NCBI GenBank assembly: GCA_018434325.1
Contig: JAHDPO010000007.1
Coordinates: 62,001-126,000 of the forward strand
Source: Clostridia bacterium
GTDB lineage: Bacteria; Bacillota; Peptococcia; DRI-13; UBA5745
DNA: 64,000 nucleotides
Direction of reading: 5' to 3'
Shown: positions 1 through 9,461 of the stretch, piece by piece
Layout of the letters: every line of letters starts with the position of its first letter
Numbering within the stretch: position 1 is the stretch's first letter
Translations under genes and position numbers: made by a program
The notes under the pieces: generated by a model
What the model was told of the DNA's origin: nothing
The model's database searches: none
What the model saw: only the letters and a program-made list of their open reading frames with translations

Positions 1-2
1 AG

Positions 3-617
3 CCCTATTACCTCAATATGATCGAGGAGCGCCTCGTCGCTATCCGCGAGGCCTGCGGCCCCGATCTGGATATCATCATTGAAAACCACTCCTTCCCCGA
101 TGCTCAGGGAGCGGTGCAGATCGGTCAGATGGCGGAAAAATACCGCATCATGTATTTTGAGGAGCCCAATACCCCCACCCCTTATATGCAAAAGTATATA
201 GCGGATAAGGTCAATATCCCCCAGGCCAGCGGCGAGCGCATCTACAGCCGTTGGCAGTATGCCCCCTACTTTGAGAATAAGTCCCTGCAAGTAATCCAGC
301 CGGACATCGGCAACTGCGGCGGCCTTACCGAGGCCAAAAAAATCTGCGACATGGCTTATACCTATGACGTAGGCGTTCAGGCTCACGTTTGTGCCACTCC
401 TTTATCCACATCGGTGGCCTTGCATTTGGAAGCCGTCATCCCCAACTTCGTCATTCATGAACATCATGTCAACAATCGCTGCGTATTCAATTATGGACTG
501 GCTAAGTACAACCCGCAGCCGGAACAAGGCTATATTGCCGTTCCCAACGAGCCGGGTATCGGCAACGAGATTACAGAACAGGCCTACCGTCAGGCCCAGG
601 TGGTAGTAATCCGCTAA
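3..617 (+). CDS. Mandelate racemase / enolase-superfamily sugar-acid dehydratase, C-terminal part
   Basis: The gene is cut by the left window edge; the frame is open from base 3 and ends at 617, so about 205 C-terminal residues are seen. The fragment is the TIM-barrel half of the enolase superfamily. Visible are an ENH motif at the first metal-ligand strand, FEEP (second metal ligand), a GER motif (third ligand), and an AHV motif carrying the likely general-base histidine, followed by a VALHLEA-like segment typical of D-galactonate-dehydratase-like members. Such enzymes dehydrate sugar acids to 2-keto-3-deoxy acids. It lies 80 bp upstream of a TRAP transporter on the same strand, so the two probably handle one sugar acid. 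The exact substrate cannot be told, and other members of the mandelate racemase subgroup remain possible. Confidence 0.85.
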   Translation, partial: PYYLNMIEERLVAIREACGPDLDIIIENHSFPDAQGAVQIGQMAEKYRIMYFEEPNTPTPYMQKYIADKVNIPQASGERIYSRWQYAPYFENKSLQVIQPDIGNCGGLTEAKKICDMAYTYDVGVQAHVCATPLSTSVALHLEAVIPNFVIHEHHVNNRCVFNYGLAKYNPQPEQGYIAVPNEPGIGNEITEQAYRQAQVVVIR

Positions 618-697
618 AAGCTCAGTCCTGTAATGGACATGGGATACAGGCTTAGGCGCCGGCCAATTCCAACAAAACAAAAAGGGGGAAATAATTT

Positions 698-1894
698 ATG
701 AAAAAAACGAAAAAGACCTTATCGGTTATCGCATTACTCCTTTGTATCCTTTTCCTGCTGACAGCCTGCGGCGGCGGCAGCGGCGGCGCACCGGCATCCT
801 CCGGCGGCAGCGGCAGCGGTGGCAGCGCCGGCAGCGGCGAAAAATCCAATGAAAAGATTGCCGACCTGACGGAATACGCTAAATCCCTGGGCACGCCCCT
901 GTCTGCGGAAGATGCCGCAATCTGGGCCAAGGTCGAGGAAACTTCCCAAAATCCCGATAAAGTAGTCTGGCGTCATGGCGCCGTTAACCGCTCTCTCGAG
1001 GAATTGCCTACACTGCGGGGCGACCGGCAGTTCATGATCGAAATGAAAAAACGTCTGGGTGACAAGGTAGAATTCCAGATCTTCTTCGGCGGTACTTTGG
1101 GCACCTCCGCCGATCAAATTTTGGGCGGCCTGCAAAACCGCAACTTTGAAAGCTATGCTTACAACGTGGGCGCTTTCGCGGAATACACCAAAGCCTTCAT
1201 GCCCTTGGACGTCATGTTCCTGATCCCCGACCTGGAAGCAGGCATCGCCGTCTGTGCCGGTGAGCCGGGCGAGATTATGCGTCAGAAATGCATTGAGGAT
1301 ACCGGCCTTAATGTGCTGACCATGGGCGCCATCGGCATGCGCCACATCACCAACAGTAAAAAACCTTTAGCTACTGTGGCCGATATGAAGGGTCTGAAAA
1401 TCCGCACCCAAAACAATCCTCTGCATATCATGGCCTTCCAGGCTCTGGGCTGCTCTCCTACCCCTATCGCCTATGCCGAGCTCTTTACCAGCTTGCAGCA
1501 AAAAGTGGTGGACGGCCAGGAAAATCCTATCTCCAATATGTTTGAGCAAAATTTCCGTGAAGTCCAAGGCTACCTGACCTTAAGCAATCACCTCTATACC
1601 GCCGCAGCCTTTGTTGTCAATGACGAATGGCTGAAGGAGCAAACCCCGGAATTCCAGAAAGCCGTAGCTGAAAGCGCAGCTATTGCTCAAGCCTATTCCG
1701 GCCCCGATCTGATCAGCAGTGAAGCCGCCATGCTGGAGTACATGGGTCAAACGATGGAAATCACTTCTCTGGAAGGACCGGCTTTTGAAGAGTTCAAAAA
1801 GATCTCCATGTCCACCTGGGATCAGGCCGCCGAAAGAATCGGCAAGGATTATTTTGAAAAGGTCAAAGCTTCCATCGAGAAAACCATCCAATAG
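698..1894 (+). CDS. dctP: TRAP transporter substrate-binding lipoprotein (DctP family)
   Basis: Periplasmic-type binding protein of a tripartite ATP-independent transporter, 398 aa. It starts with a lipoprotein signal: Lys-rich start, hydrophobic core and an LLTAC lipobox with Cys24 as the lipid anchor, then a Gly/Ser-rich flexible linker to about residue 50. The rest is a DctP fold; the conserved region around ADMKGLKIR and the segment with PTPIAYAELFTSLQQKVVDGQENP are the family hallmark. A GGGGGA ribosome binding site precedes the ATG. It is first of dctP-dctQ-dctM and follows an enolase-superfamily dehydratase, so a sugar acid or related carboxylate is the likely ligand (inference). Confidence 0.93.
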   Translation: MKKTKKTLSVIALLLCILFLLTACGGGSGGAPASSGGSGSGGSAGSGEKSNEKIADLTEYAKSLGTPLSAEDAAIWAKVEETSQNPDKVVWRHGAVNRSLEELPTLRGDRQFMIEMKKRLGDKVEFQIFFGGTLGTSADQILGGLQNRNFESYAYNVGAFAEYTKAFMPLDVMFLIPDLEAGIAVCAGEPGEIMRQKCIEDTGLNVLTMGAIGMRHITNSKKPLATVADMKGLKIRTQNNPLHIMAFQALGCSPTPIAYAELFTSLQQKVVDGQENPISNMFEQNFREVQGYLTLSNHLYTAAAFVVNDEWLKEQTPEFQKAVAESAAIAQAYSGPDLISSEAAMLEYMGQTMEITSLEGPAFEEFKKISMSTWDQAAERIGKDYFEKVKASIEKTIQ

Positions 1895-1955
1895 CTCCAA
1901 TAGCACAAACCATCCCGTATTGAATCATCTACAGCAAAAACAGAGCAGGCGGCCG

Positions 1956-2027
1956 GATACCGGCTATCCGATATAGGTTATAGGCTATGAACTATCGCCT
2001 ACCATCCGGCAGATACCGGCTATCCGA
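1956..2027 (+). repeat. Paired hairpin-forming repeats between dctP and dctQ
   Basis: The 16-base word GATACCGGCTATCCGA occurs at 1956-1971 and again at 2012-2027. Each copy can fold, because CGGATA/TATCCG-like arms surround CCGGC in the first copy and the second is nearly the same. The two lie in the 160-bp gap between dctP and dctQ in an otherwise tight operon. Hairpins at this place could protect the dctP message from 3' decay so that binding protein exceeds permease, as seen in other binding-protein operons (inference). Confidence 0.6.
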
Positions 2028-2054
2028 ACCGCCTGGTTTCGGAAGGGGATGACT

Positions 2055-2573
2055 ATGAAAAACAAGCTGATCAATGAATTTGAGATTTATCTGGGCGCCG
2101 TTTGCTCCGGCACCATGGTGACCATTCTCTTTGTACAAGTAATCGCCCGCTACGTCTTCAACAACGCTTTCTCTTGGGCCGAGGAGTTAGCCATCATCTT
2201 TTTTATCTTGTCCATCTACTTCGGCGCTACGGCGGCAGTCAGACGCAACCAGCATCTCCGTCTGGCCATTGTGCTGGACAGCCTGGGTCCCAAAAAACGT
2301 CTGATCCTGGAAATCATCGATAATGTGTTTTTCTCATTATTTAATATCATTATTCTCTGGGGTATTTTACCCATCATTCAGAAACTGAAGCTCAATGGTA
2401 CCAGTACTGCGGTAACCGATATCCCCAAATGGATAATCTATAGCTTTTTACCTGTTTTGTTCGTTTTAATGCTGGTTCGTCTCTATCAGGATAGCATAGA
2501 AAAATATAAAAAAATTAAAGAGCTGAATAATCAGCCCCAAGGCTCCGGCCAAGGCGGAAAGGGAGGTTTTTAA
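2055..2573 (+). CDS. dctQ: TRAP transporter small permease (DctQ family)
   Basis: Small membrane subunit of the TRAP transporter, 172 aa, with four predicted membrane segments. The block FSWAEELAIIFFI is the DctQ signature. I start at the ATG at 2055 because the one at 2049 touches the GGAAGGGG ribosome binding site, leaving no spacer, whereas 2055 has a 6-base spacer. The gene ends one base before dctM starts, so the two permease subunits are translationally coupled. The C-terminus is a short charged, Gly-rich tail. Confidence 0.92.
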   Translation: MKNKLINEFEIYLGAVCSGTMVTILFVQVIARYVFNNAFSWAEELAIIFFILSIYFGATAAVRRNQHLRLAIVLDSLGPKKRLILEIIDNVFFSLFNIIILWGILPIIQKLKLNGTSTAVTDIPKWIIYSFLPVLFVLMLVRLYQDSIEKYKKIKELNNQPQGSGQGGKGGF

Positions 2574-3860
2574 ATGGCAACAGCAGTACTATTTCTCGTA
2601 GCTTTTTTCCTGCTGGCCATCGGCGTGCCTGTAGGTATTTCCCTGGGCTTTGGCATGGTCGCCGTAGCTTTAGGCTTTCATACCACCAACCTGACCTTCC
2701 TGGCCCAATCCATGTATTCCGGATTTGAATCTCTGCCGTTGACGGCTATCCCTGCCTTCATGCTGGCGGGAGCCGTTATGGAAACCGGCGGCCTGTCCAA
2801 AAGACTGGTCAACGTGGCCAACAAGCTGGTGGGCAACACTACCGGCGGTTTAGGCACCGTCACCGTCATCGCCTGCATGTTTTTCGGAGCTATCTCCGGC
2901 TCCGGCCCGGCTACCGTGGCCGCCATCGGCACCATTATGATTCCTTATATGGTGAAGGCCGGCTACGACCGCACCTACGCTACCGGCTTATCGGCAGTGG
3001 CCGGCGGCTTGGGCATCATCGTGCCGCCCAGTATCCCCCTGGTCATTTACGGCGTCGCCACCAATACCTCCATCGGCGACCTTTTCCTGGCCGGCATCGG
3101 ACCCGCTTTTGTGGTAGGCGGCCTGTTGATCGTCACCAACTTCTTCTTATCCAGAAAAGCCGGCTATCTGGGCGACGGCAGTTCTTTCAGCACGAAGGAG
3201 CTATTTAAGGCCCTCTGGGATGCCAAATGGGCTCTGCTGATGCCCCTGATCATCCTGGGCGGCATCTACGGCGGTATCTTCACCCCCACCGAGGCCGCCG
3301 TAGTCTCCATCTTCTACGGCATTCTGGTCGGTATCTACGGCTATAAGGAGCTGACCTGGCCCCGGGTCTGGAAGATGCTGGTGGACAATACCTCCTTCGT
3401 CGGCGGCATCATGCTGACCTTCGCGCCGGCAGCGGCTCTCGGTGCAGTACTGGCTCTGCTGAAAGTTCCCAGAGATTTGACTAACCTGCTCTTCAGCATT
3501 TCCAGCAACAAAATCGTCGTCCTGCTGGTCGTCAACGTCTTCCTGGTCTTTGTGGGTATGCTGGTGGATACCACTTCGGCCAACATCATCTTCTCGCCCA
3601 TCCTGCTGGCGGCTCTTAAGCCTTACGGCGTAGATCCCATCCACTTCGGCCTGATGATGACCATCAACCTGGCCATCGGCTTCGTTACCCCGCCGGTAGC
3701 CGGCAACCTCTTTGTAGCCTCCGGCATGACCGGTATACCAATGGGAGCCATCGCCAAGAAAGCTATGCCTTTCATTATTGCGATGTTCCTGGCCCTGATG
3801 ATTGTCACTTATCTGCCCATCACTTCTTTAGGGCTATTACAACTTTTGGGCAGATATTAA
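2574..3860 (+). CDS. dctM: TRAP transporter large permease (DctM family)
   Basis: Large membrane subunit that moves the ligand using an ion gradient, 428 aa, the usual family length. It is hydrophobic throughout, with about 11-12 predicted membrane segments. Family features include the Gly-rich GAISGSGPATVAAIG stretch near residue 105, the IVPPSIPLVIYG motif near residue 150, and FVTPPVAGNLFVA near the C-terminus. It directly abuts dctQ and ends about 40 bp before a shared terminator, so the operon ends here. Confidence 0.95.
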   Translation: MATAVLFLVAFFLLAIGVPVGISLGFGMVAVALGFHTTNLTFLAQSMYSGFESLPLTAIPAFMLAGAVMETGGLSKRLVNVANKLVGNTTGGLGTVTVIACMFFGAISGSGPATVAAIGTIMIPYMVKAGYDRTYATGLSAVAGGLGIIVPPSIPLVIYGVATNTSIGDLFLAGIGPAFVVGGLLIVTNFFLSRKAGYLGDGSSFSTKELFKALWDAKWALLMPLIILGGIYGGIFTPTEAAVVSIFYGILVGIYGYKELTWPRVWKMLVDNTSFVGGIMLTFAPAAALGAVLALLKVPRDLTNLLFSISSNKIVVLLVVNVFLVFVGMLVDTTSANIIFSPILLAALKPYGVDPIHFGLMMTINLAIGFVTPPVAGNLFVASGMTGIPMGAIAKKAMPFIIAMFLALMIVTYLPITSLGLLQLLGRY

Positions 3861-3902
3861 AACCCCTTCCCTCAAATCGATAAAATAATTACTGCCCATT
3901 AA

Positions 3903-3956
3903 AAAACAGGGTGCGGTAAATCAGCTGACTAAAGCTCATTTACCACACCCTGTTTT
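3903..3956. terminator. Bidirectional terminator between dctM and dnaJ
   Basis: Inverted repeat with 19-base arms, 3903-3921 and 3938-3956, differing at one base that still allows a G-U pair. Each arm ends in a run of A or T, so it can stop transcription from dctM on the plus strand and from dnaJ on the minus strand. Confidence 0.9.
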
Positions 3957-3960
3957 GATA

Positions 3961-5115
3961 CTATTCTTTATCAAAGAGCCGCTCAAAAAAGTTTTTCTTG
4001 CCGTTTTTCCCTTGGGAGCGGTAGTTCTCCTCCCCGGAGCTTTTGGCGAAATCTTTGAGCAAATCCTTTTGCCGCTGGTCAAGCTTGGTGGGAGTCGCAA
4101 TGATCACCCGCACCAGCTGATCCCCCCGTCCGCTGCCTCTGAGCTGCGGTATTCCTTTGCCTTTCAGCCGCAGCAGCGTATGTGTCTGCACTCCCTCCGG
4201 CACCTTCAGCGTAGCTTTGCCATCCAGAGTATCCACCTGAATATCGGCGCCCAAAGCAGCTTGGGTAAAGGTAACGGGCATCTCCATATAGACGTCGTTG
4301 CCCCGCCGCTCAAAGAGCTTATGGGGGCGAACCCGGACAAAGATATACAGATCACCGGAAGGGCCGCCTCTGGCTCCAGCCTCACCTTCACCGGAAAGGC
4401 GGATACGGGAATCATTATCCACACCGGCCGGGATTTTGACCTTGAGGGTTTTGCGTTTGCGCACCCGGCCCTGGCCATTGCATTCCGGACAGGGCGTCTC
4501 AATGATCACCCCTTCGCCGCCGCAATCAGGACAAGGCCGCACCGACTGGAAAGTACCCAGAGGAGTTCTCTGCATCGTCTTTACCTGGCCGCTGCCGCCG
4601 CACTTTTCGCAGCGCTTCTTGGTGGTACCTTCCTTGGCCCCCGTTCCCTGACAACTGCTGCAGGATTCGGCCCGCACCACTTCCACATCCTTTTCGGCGC
4701 CAAAGGCCGCTTCCTCAAAGGAAAGCTCAATATCCTTGCGCATATCGGCGCCCCGCTGGGGCCCCTTAGGCCGGCCGCCTCCCATAGAACCGCCGTCGCC
4801 GCCAAAGAACATGTCGAAGATGTCGCCGAAGCCGCCGCCATCGCCAAAACCACCGAAGCCGCCGCCAAAACCGCCGGCGCCGGCCTGGCCGTCCACACCG
4901 GCATGGCCGAATTGATCGTAACGGGCCCGCTTGTCGGCGTCGCTGAGGATTTCGTAAGCCTCATTGATCTCCTTGAACTTATCCTCCGCCTCTTTATTGC
5001 CGGGATTCTTATCCGGGTGGTATTGCATGGCCAGCTTGCGGTATGCTTTTTTCAAATCGGCGTCCTGGGCGTTCTTTTGAACGCCCAGGACCTCATAATA
5101 ATCCCGTTTTGCCAT
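3961..5115 (-). CDS. dnaJ: Chaperone protein DnaJ (Hsp40)
   Basis: Cytoplasmic co-chaperone that delivers unfolded proteins to DnaK and stimulates its ATPase, 384 aa. Domains in order: J domain (about 4-68) with the essential HPD motif in YHPDK; a Gly/Phe-rich linker (about 75-115); a zinc domain with four CxxCxGxG repeats ([32 protein letters not shown]); then the C-terminal substrate-binding domains. It is the last gene of hrcA-grpE-dnaK-dnaJ. The GGAGG ribosome binding site at 5126-5130 lies inside the first copy of a long repeat that separates it from dnaK. Confidence 0.98.
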   Translation of the reverse strand: MAKRDYYEVLGVQKNAQDADLKKAYRKLAMQYHPDKNPGNKEAEDKFKEINEAYEILSDADKRARYDQFGHAGVDGQAGAGGFGGGFGGFGDGGGFGDIFDMFFGGDGGSMGGGRPKGPQRGADMRKDIELSFEEAAFGAEKDVEVVRAESCSSCQGTGAKEGTTKKRCEKCGGSGQVKTMQRTPLGTFQSVRPCPDCGGEGVIIETPCPECNGQGRVRKRKTLKVKIPAGVDNDSRIRLSGEGEAGARGGPSGDLYIFVRVRPHKLFERRGNDVYMEMPVTFTQAALGADIQVDTLDGKATLKVPEGVQTHTLLRLKGKGIPQLRGSGRGDQLVRVIIATPTKLDQRQKDLLKDFAKSSGEENYRSQGKNGKKNFFERLFDKE

Positions 5116-5121
5116 GATTAA

Positions 5122-5259
5122 AACGCCTCCGTAGAAAAATTTCGAGGGTCGAAATTTTTCTTCCCTCTGTGCGTTTCAACGAGGCGGCAGATATCCGCTC
5201 ACTGTCATACCTAAGCGGTACCCGCTGCCTGTTGAAGACGAGGCGTCAATCGCCTCGTT
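5122..5259. repeat. Tandem 138-bp repeat, copy 1 (dnaK-dnaJ spacer)
   Basis: First of two copies with a fixed offset of 165 bases and no gaps between them. Each copy contains several foldable parts: a 10-base palindrome pair (GAAAAATTTC / GAAATTTTTC), AGCGG-GTA-CCGCT in the middle, and GAGGC / GCCTC at the distal end. The proximal end supplies the dnaJ ribosome binding site. It has no coding potential. Confidence 0.85.
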
Positions 5260-5286
5260 CTAACGCCTCCGCGATTGCCACTTTAT

Positions 5287-5424
5287 AACGCCTCAGTAGA
5301 AAAATTTCGATTGTAGAAATTTTTCTTCCCTCTGTGCGTTTCAACGAGGCGACAGGTATCCGATCACCGTCTTACCTAAGCGGTACCCGCTGCCTGTTGA
5401 AGGCGAGGCATCAATCGCCTCGTT
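5287..5424. repeat. Tandem 138-bp repeat, copy 2 (overlaps dnaK stop)
   Basis: Second copy of the repeat at 5122-5259, separated by 27 bases that themselves contain another AACGCCTCC word. The end of this copy supplies two bases of the dnaK stop codon at 5423-5425. A few substitutions distinguish the copies (for example in the loop of the AAATTT hairpin), while the hairpin arms are kept. Confidence 0.85.
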
Positions 5425-7267
5425 ATTTATCGTCCTTCACTTCAAAGTCTGCATCCACTACCGTCTCATCACCGCCGGCATTGCTGCCGCCGTCAGCAGA
5501 ACCCTGCTGGTAATCGGCTTCGGCGCCTTGACCCTCAGCCTGCTGATACAGCTTGGCCGAAATGGCGTGGAGGGCGGTGGTCAGCTCTTCCGTCTTAGAC
5601 TTCATTGCCTCATAATCGTTGGCTTCAATAACCTTTTTCAGGGCAGCCGCAGCTTCTTCCACTTTAGCCTTTTCGTCGGCAGTAGCTTTATCGCCTACGT
5701 CTTTCAGCATTTTTTCGGACTGGTACACCAGGTTATCGGCATTATTTTTAATCTCGGCTTCTTCCTTGCGTTTCTTGTCCTCGGCGGCATTTTGCTCCGC
5801 TTCCTTGACCATCCGCTCGATCTCCTCGTCGGTGAGGCCGGTTCTGGCGTTGATGGTAACGGTCTGAGCCTTGCCGGTACCCATATCCTTAGCGGAAACG
5901 TGGACGATACCGTTGGCGTCGATGTCGAATTTCACTTCGATCTGAGGGATGCCTCGGGGAGCCGGAGCGATGCCGGACAGCTGGAAGCGGCCTAAAGTCT
6001 TATTGTAATTGGCCATTTCCCGCTCGCCCTGGAGTACATGGATGTCTACCGACGGCTGATTGTCGCTGGCCGTGGAGAAAATCTGGCTCTTGGAAGTAGG
6101 AATGGTGGTATTTTTGTCGATGAGCCGGGTGAAAACGCCGCCCAGGGTCTCAATGCCCAAGGACAAGGGAGTTACGTCCAGCAGCACCACGTCTTTGACG
6201 TCGCCGGCCAAAACACCGCCTTGAATAGCGGCGCCGATAGCCACGCACTCGTCGGGATTGATGCCTTTGAAGGGCTCTTTGCCCATCAGGTTCTTGATGG
6301 CTTCCTGCACCATGGGCACCCGGGTGGAACCGCCCACCAGCAACACCTTATGGATATCAGAGGCTTTCAGATCGGCATCCTTCAAGGCCTTTCTGGTGCA
6401 TTCCAGAGTCAGATCCACTAAGTCTCTGATCATATCCTCGAATTTAGCCCGGGACAGAGTCAGATCCATGTGCACAGGGCCCTCGGCGGTAGCGGTAATG
6501 AAGGGCAGGTTGATCTGGGTGGTCATCAGATTGGATAATTCGTGCTTGGCCTTTTCGGCAGCTTCTTTTAAGCGCTGTACAGCCATTTTGTCGTTTTTCA
6601 GGTCGACGCCGTTGGATTTCTTAAATTCGGCAATCATCCAGTCGATGATCCGCTGGTCGAAGTCGTCGCCGCCCAGACGGTTGTTGCCGTTGGTGGCCTT
6701 TACTTCGAAAACGCCGTCACCGATATCCAGGATGGATACGTCGAAGGTACCGCCGCCCAGGTCATAAACCAAGATGGTATGGTCGCCTTCTTTATCTACG
6801 CCGTAGGCTAAGGCAGCCGCCGTAGGCTCGTTGATGATCCGCAGCACTTCCATGCCGGCAATTTGGCCCGCATCTCTGGTGGCCTGGCGCTGGCTGTCCG
6901 TAAAGTAGGCCGGCACCGTAATTACCGCCTGAGTTACCGTCTCGCCTAAGTAAGCTTCGGCGTCGGTTTTTAATTTCTGCAGGATCATTGCGGAGATTTC
7001 CTGAGGGCTGTACGATTTATCCTCGATCTTCACCTTAAAATCGCTGCCCATCTCCCTTTTGATGGATTGGATAGTCCGGTCCGCATTGGTAATAGCCTGG
7101 CGTTTGGCCACCTGACCTACCAGCTTCTCGCCGGTTTTGGAAAAAGCCACTACGGAAGGCGTAGTCCTGGCTCCTTCAGAGTTGGGGATAACAACTGCTT
7201 CGCCGCCTTCCATGAAAGCAACGCATGAATTTGTGGTTCCTAAGTCAATACCGATAACTTTTGCCAT
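5423..7267 (-). CDS. dnaK: Molecular chaperone DnaK (Hsp70)
   Basis: Main cytoplasmic Hsp70, 614 aa. The N-terminal ATPase domain has [11 protein letters not shown] (phosphate loop 1), [10 protein letters not shown] (phosphate 2) and a GGSTRVP motif; the substrate domain and a helical lid rich in Glu/Lys/Ala follow; the tail ends in [11 protein letters not shown], typical for bacterial DnaK. A longer frame exists upstream, but ATG 7267 has a GGAGG site 8 bases away and begins the conserved [10 protein letters not shown] sequence. It lies about 110 bp after grpE in the HrcA-controlled operon. Confidence 0.99.
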   Translation of the reverse strand: MAKVIGIDLGTTNSCVAFMEGGEAVVIPNSEGARTTPSVVAFSKTGEKLVGQVAKRQAITNADRTIQSIKREMGSDFKVKIEDKSYSPQEISAMILQKLKTDAEAYLGETVTQAVITVPAYFTDSQRQATRDAGQIAGMEVLRIINEPTAAALAYGVDKEGDHTILVYDLGGGTFDVSILDIGDGVFEVKATNGNNRLGGDDFDQRIIDWMIAEFKKSNGVDLKNDKMAVQRLKEAAEKAKHELSNLMTTQINLPFITATAEGPVHMDLTLSRAKFEDMIRDLVDLTLECTRKALKDADLKASDIHKVLLVGGSTRVPMVQEAIKNLMGKEPFKGINPDECVAIGAAIQGGVLAGDVKDVVLLDVTPLSLGIETLGGVFTRLIDKNTTIPTSKSQIFSTASDNQPSVDIHVLQGEREMANYNKTLGRFQLSGIAPAPRGIPQIEVKFDIDANGIVHVSAKDMGTGKAQTVTINARTGLTDEEIERMVKEAEQNAAEDKKRKEEAEIKNNADNLVYQSEKMLKDVGDKATADEKAKVEEAAAALKKVIEANDYEAMKSKTEELTTALHAISAKLYQQAEGQGAEADYQQGSADGGSNAGGDETVVDADFEVKDDK

Positions 7268-7375
7268 ATGATTTTCCTCCTGTCTTCTGGTTGAAGTAAT
7301 TTTTATTCTCAATAGTTCGGGTCTGTTTTTTTATACCGTTTCTTCAGTGTTCTATTCCGGGCCCTATTCCAGGTT

Positions 7376-8002
7376 CTATTCCTTTTTGGCCACTTGGACC
7401 ATGGAAGGCCGCAGTACTTTATCTTTATACATATAGCCTTTCCGCAATACCATCACGATGCAATTATCCTGCTGGTCTCCCGTGCAGGCCACCGTCATCA
7501 CCGCTTCATGAACATTGGGATCAAATTCCTGAGCCAAAGCCGGTATCTCTTGCAAGCCCTCCTGACCAAGAATATCCAACAGCTGCTTTCCGATCATTAA
7601 AAAGCCTTCGGCTACGTTTTTCGCTTCTTGACCGGAGCTGCTTACAGCCAGGGCTGCCGCATCAAGACCGTCAACCACAGGCAGCAGCTTTTCGACAATG
7701 GTTTGGGAAGCATAACGGCTCCAGTCCTGCTTATCCCGGGAAGTCCGCTTGCGGAAATTATCAAAATCGGCGTTGAGCCGCAGCAGCTGATCCTTTAATT
7801 GTTCGATTTCCTGCTGAGCTTTGGCGGCGGCATCCGATTCCTCAAGAACTTCTCCGCTCACTGCCTCAGCCTCTCCAGCAACTGCCTCCGCTCCGTCCCG
7901 GCAGCCTGCGCTTGCTTCTTTAACTTCTTCTCCGGCTTCCCCAGCCGTCTTTATCTTTTTCTCCTGCTGATCTTTGGTGTGCTTTTTTGCGTTCAACTCC
8001 AT
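7376..8002 (-). CDS. grpE: Nucleotide exchange factor GrpE
   Basis: Releases ADP from DnaK; 208 aa. The N-terminal 60 residues are charged and low in complexity, then a long coiled coil (about 62-110), then the beta domain with the conserved AVMTV and VLRKGYMYKDKVLRPSMV segment. The ATG at 8002 is only one base from its GGAAGGAG site; a TTG two codons later has a better 7-base spacer, so the true start may be at 7996. It sits 24 bp downstream of hrcA. Confidence 0.96.
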   Translation of the reverse strand: MELNAKKHTKDQQEKKIKTAGEAGEEVKEASAGCRDGAEAVAGEAEAVSGEVLEESDAAAKAQQEIEQLKDQLLRLNADFDNFRKRTSRDKQDWSRYASQTIVEKLLPVVDGLDAAALAVSSSGQEAKNVAEGFLMIGKQLLDILGQEGLQEIPALAQEFDPNVHEAVMTVACTGDQQDNCIVMVLRKGYMYKDKVLRPSMVQVAKKE

Positions 8003-8026
8003 GCTCCTTCCGTAATATCATTGCGG

Positions 8027-9061
8027 CTATTTGTCTTTGAGCCCTTCGGATAAAAACTGGCTCATATAATCCAGCAAGCCGGCAGTCCTTGAATAATCCA
8101 TTCGCGTAGGCCCTAACAGCCCCACCCTGCCGATGACCCGGCCGCTGATCTGATAGGTGGCCGTCACCAGACTGCAGGCAGCCAGGTTTTCGTAATCATT
8201 TTCCGTGCCGATCTTAATAGAAATCGGCTGGCGCTCGCTGCTGCCCATTTTCAGCATCAGGTCTTCCATGATACGCTGCTCTTCCAGCAGGGAAAGCACC
8301 TGCTTAACCTTATCCACATCACGGAATTCCGGCTGGTTCAATATATTTAACGTACCGCTTAAGTAAAGCTTCCGCTCATACTCCACGGTCAGGGTGTCTT
8401 CAATGACCTCTAAAATCTCTTTGAGCAAATGAATTTGGCCGTCCCATTGCCTGCGGATGGCCTGCAAAGGGGTTTTGCGCCACTCTGCCACCGTGAGGCC
8501 GCAGACAGCCTGCCGCAGCATATCGCTGAGCTCGTTGATTTCCTCGTTGTTCAAAGGCTCAGGCAAATCAATAACTTGGTGCTCCACATGGCCGTTATCC
8601 AAAACTAAAATCAAGACCAGCTTTTTTTCGGCTACCGGCACCAGCTGGATGTGAGTCAGCACATTCTGGCTGAAAGCAGACAGTATCAACACGGCCGTAT
8701 AATTGCTGATTTGGGACAAAAGCCTGACGGCTCCCCGCACCAGGTCTTCCTTGACCTTAATCTGATCCTTCAGGTTGCTGCGGATATATTTCTTAATCTC
8801 GTCCGTAACCAGCTGCTTTTCCATCAGATAGTCCACATAATAACGATAGCCAATCTGGGAAGGAATCCGGCCGGCAGAGGTATGGGGCTGCTCAATAAGG
8901 CCCAGGTCCTCCAGATCCGCCATCTCATTGCGAATAGTAGCGGGGCTGACGCCCAGGTCATATTTTTTGGTAATCGTCCTGGAGCCTACCGGCTCGGCGG
9001 TGGCAATATAATCCAGTATGATTGCTTCCAAAACCTTTTTCTTTCGGTCTTCTAACTGCAA
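8027..9061 (-). CDS. hrcA: Heat-inducible transcription repressor HrcA
   Basis: Repressor of the dnaK operon, 344 aa. An N-terminal winged helix (about 1-70) contains VGSRTITKKYDLGVSPATIRNEMADLE, here cited only as the HrcA helix-turn-helix block; a GAF-like middle domain and a C-terminal dimer region with VGRVGLLGPTRMDY follow. The start codon is TTG at 9061, placed 9 bases after a strong AGGAGG site. The matching CIRCE operator lies 80 bp upstream, so the gene represses itself and grpE-dnaK-dnaJ; HrcA folding by GroEL is the known titration signal. Confidence 0.97.
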   Translation of the reverse strand: MQLEDRKKKVLEAIILDYIATAEPVGSRTITKKYDLGVSPATIRNEMADLEDLGLIEQPHTSAGRIPSQIGYRYYVDYLMEKQLVTDEIKKYIRSNLKDQIKVKEDLVRGAVRLLSQISNYTAVLILSAFSQNVLTHIQLVPVAEKKLVLILVLDNGHVEHQVIDLPEPLNNEEINELSDMLRQAVCGLTVAEWRKTPLQAIRRQWDGQIHLLKEILEVIEDTLTVEYERKLYLSGTLNILNQPEFRDVDKVKQVLSLLEEQRIMEDLMLKMGSSERQPISIKIGTENDYENLAACSLVTATYQISGRVIGRVGLLGPTRMDYSRTAGLLDYMSQFLSEGLKDK

Positions 9062-9142
9062 AACTCGCCACCTCCTTTCAGGAGCCTTCTTTAGCTTTTC
9101 CCAAAAATTAAACCATAATCATCACTCTTATTTTTAAAGCTG

Positions 9143-9169
9143 TTAGCACTCTATCATTTCGAGTGCTAA
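9143..9169 (-). promoter_or_regulatory. CIRCE operator (HrcA binding site)
   Basis: Perfect TTAGCACTC - 9 bases - GAGTGCTAA inverted repeat, the classic CIRCE element. It lies just downstream of the -10 box of the hrcA operon promoter. Confidence 0.98.
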
Positions 9170-9183
9170 ACCTTACAATGATA

Positions 9184-9212
9184 AATTTACCACTTAAAAA
9201 ATCCATTGTCAA
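9184..9212 (-). promoter_or_regulatory. Sigma-A promoter of the hrcA-grpE-dnaK-dnaJ operon
   Basis: On the minus strand, TTGACA (9212-9207), a 17-base spacer and TAAATT (9189-9184). The predicted start of transcription falls next to the CIRCE element, as expected for HrcA repression. Confidence 0.88.
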
Positions 9213-9461
9213 TAGGTTGTCGAAGAAAAGTCAGGGAAAGTCAAATTTTTTTCATTTTCGCTTTGCCAGCATGAGCAGTGCGCCAGGGCAACGGGCAGCG
9301 GGCCGTGCGATGCCGTGAGCAACGGGGGCGATGTCCGGAGCAGCGGTTAGCGTATCATTAGCTCTCGCTAACATCTAGCACAACCTCGTTTTTTGCACAC
9401 TTGGCCATAACCCGCGCCAGCTGGGCAGCACCGCCAATTGACCATTTCAGATGGCAGAGAC
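9213..9461. other. Non-coding stretch upstream of the heat-shock promoter
   Basis: About 250 bases with no convincing gene. A GC-rich patch near 9270-9350 contains several CGGGC/GCAACGGG words without a clear repeat unit. An open frame here lacks a ribosome binding site and any family resemblance. Confidence 0.5.

Noticed and set aside
3955-5121. Long plus-strand open frame of 388 codons exactly opposite dnaJ
   Set aside because: It mirrors dnaJ codons; the zinc-finger and J-domain motifs lie on the minus strand, and the plus frame has no ribosome binding site or family resemblance.
9213-9461. CRISPR-like or tandem repeats in the GC-rich patch
   Set aside because: Words such as CAACGGG recur but without regular spacing or a repeat-spacer pattern.
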